Origin: Prostheceraeus crozeri
Lineage: Eukaryota; Platyhelminthes; Polycladida; Euryleptidae
NCBI GenBank assembly: GCA_907163375.1
Contig: CAJQUW010003146.1
Coordinates: 372,001 to 436,000 of the forward strand
DNA: 64,000 nucleotides
Direction: 5' to 3'
Of the stretch, positions 63,952 through 64,000 are shown one piece after another. Below the pieces are notes generated by a model, which saw only the letters and a list, made by a program, of their open reading frames with translations, made no database searches and was not told where the DNA came from. How positions within the stretch are numbered: position 1 is the first letter of the stretch; the number at the start of each line of letters is the position of its first letter. The position numbers and the translations under genes are program-made.

Positions 63952-64000
63952 CTTTGTTCTGATTTGCACGCGTATTACTCGCACAGCAACTGCTAACACA

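Larger units (their letters stand above)
45305..64000. mobile_element. Polinton/Maverick element E3, right end outside the window
   Basis: Gene order mirrors E1: PolB side on +, then protease, major capsid, core, minor capsid and integrase on -. The left boundary is a guess. AGTAGTTAAT at 45,305 resembles the AGTAGT tip of E2 and is followed by repeats (GATGCGAACAT twice, GAACCGCGTTC twice) that could be a terminal arm. The genes from 45,770 on share a promoter motif with PolB, so they belong to the element. Several genes are broken, so E3 is an old copy. Confidence 0.75.

Overview
The window is eukaryotic, most likely from an animal (invertebrate-type) genome. It has introns with GT-AG borders, TATA-box Pol II promoters, AATAAA signals, a degenerate CCCTAA telomere-type array, and a stack of animal-type transposons (Polinton/Maverick, Penelope-like, BEL/Pao, mariner, Tc1). 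I see no convincing ordinary host gene. I cannot name the species.

Three Polinton/Maverick (adintovirus-like) elements dominate. E1 enters from the left edge and probably ends at 15,292. It carries a packaging ATPase, a chromodomain integrase, three related minor-capsid genes, a basic core protein, a major capsid protein and an adenain-like protease on +. Facing them on - are an IAP-like UBA/RING gene and a 1,498-residue protein-primed DNA polymerase B. E2 (16,457-31,962) has exact ends: unequal terminal inverted repeats, AG...CT termini and a 6-bp target duplication GAGGAC. It encodes a decayed PolB, spliced genes and several small proteins, but no capsid, protease, ATPase or integrase. E3 (about 45,305 to beyond the right edge) is a mirror image of E1: a spliced gene, broken PolB and PC4-like and TBP-like genes on +, facing protease, capsid, core, minor capsid and integrase on -.

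Other transposons fill the gaps. A Penelope-like element lies at 15,293-16,456 and 31,963-34,369, split by E2. A mariner-like element (34,372-35,976), a BEL/Pao retrotransposon (35,994-41,893) and a Tc1-like element (42,348-43,772) follow. A 2.7-kb insertion with a 9-bp duplication interrupts PolB of E3.

The most interesting signal is a transcription module. Next to PolB the elements encode a TBP-fold protein and a PC4-like protein. In E3 the order is PolB, PC4-like, TBP-like as separate genes. In E2 the pair sits convergent to PolB. In E1 both appear to be fused to the PolB C-terminus. Many element genes have clear TATA boxes, several followed by an initiator-like TCA motif, a short leader and a 5' intron. 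E2 introns also contain hairpins with a fixed CTAT-like loop and covarying stems. E1 is otherwise intact but has three places where an in-frame stop separates an AUG from a downstream frame that has no AUG of its own. All family calls were made by eye and none was searched.
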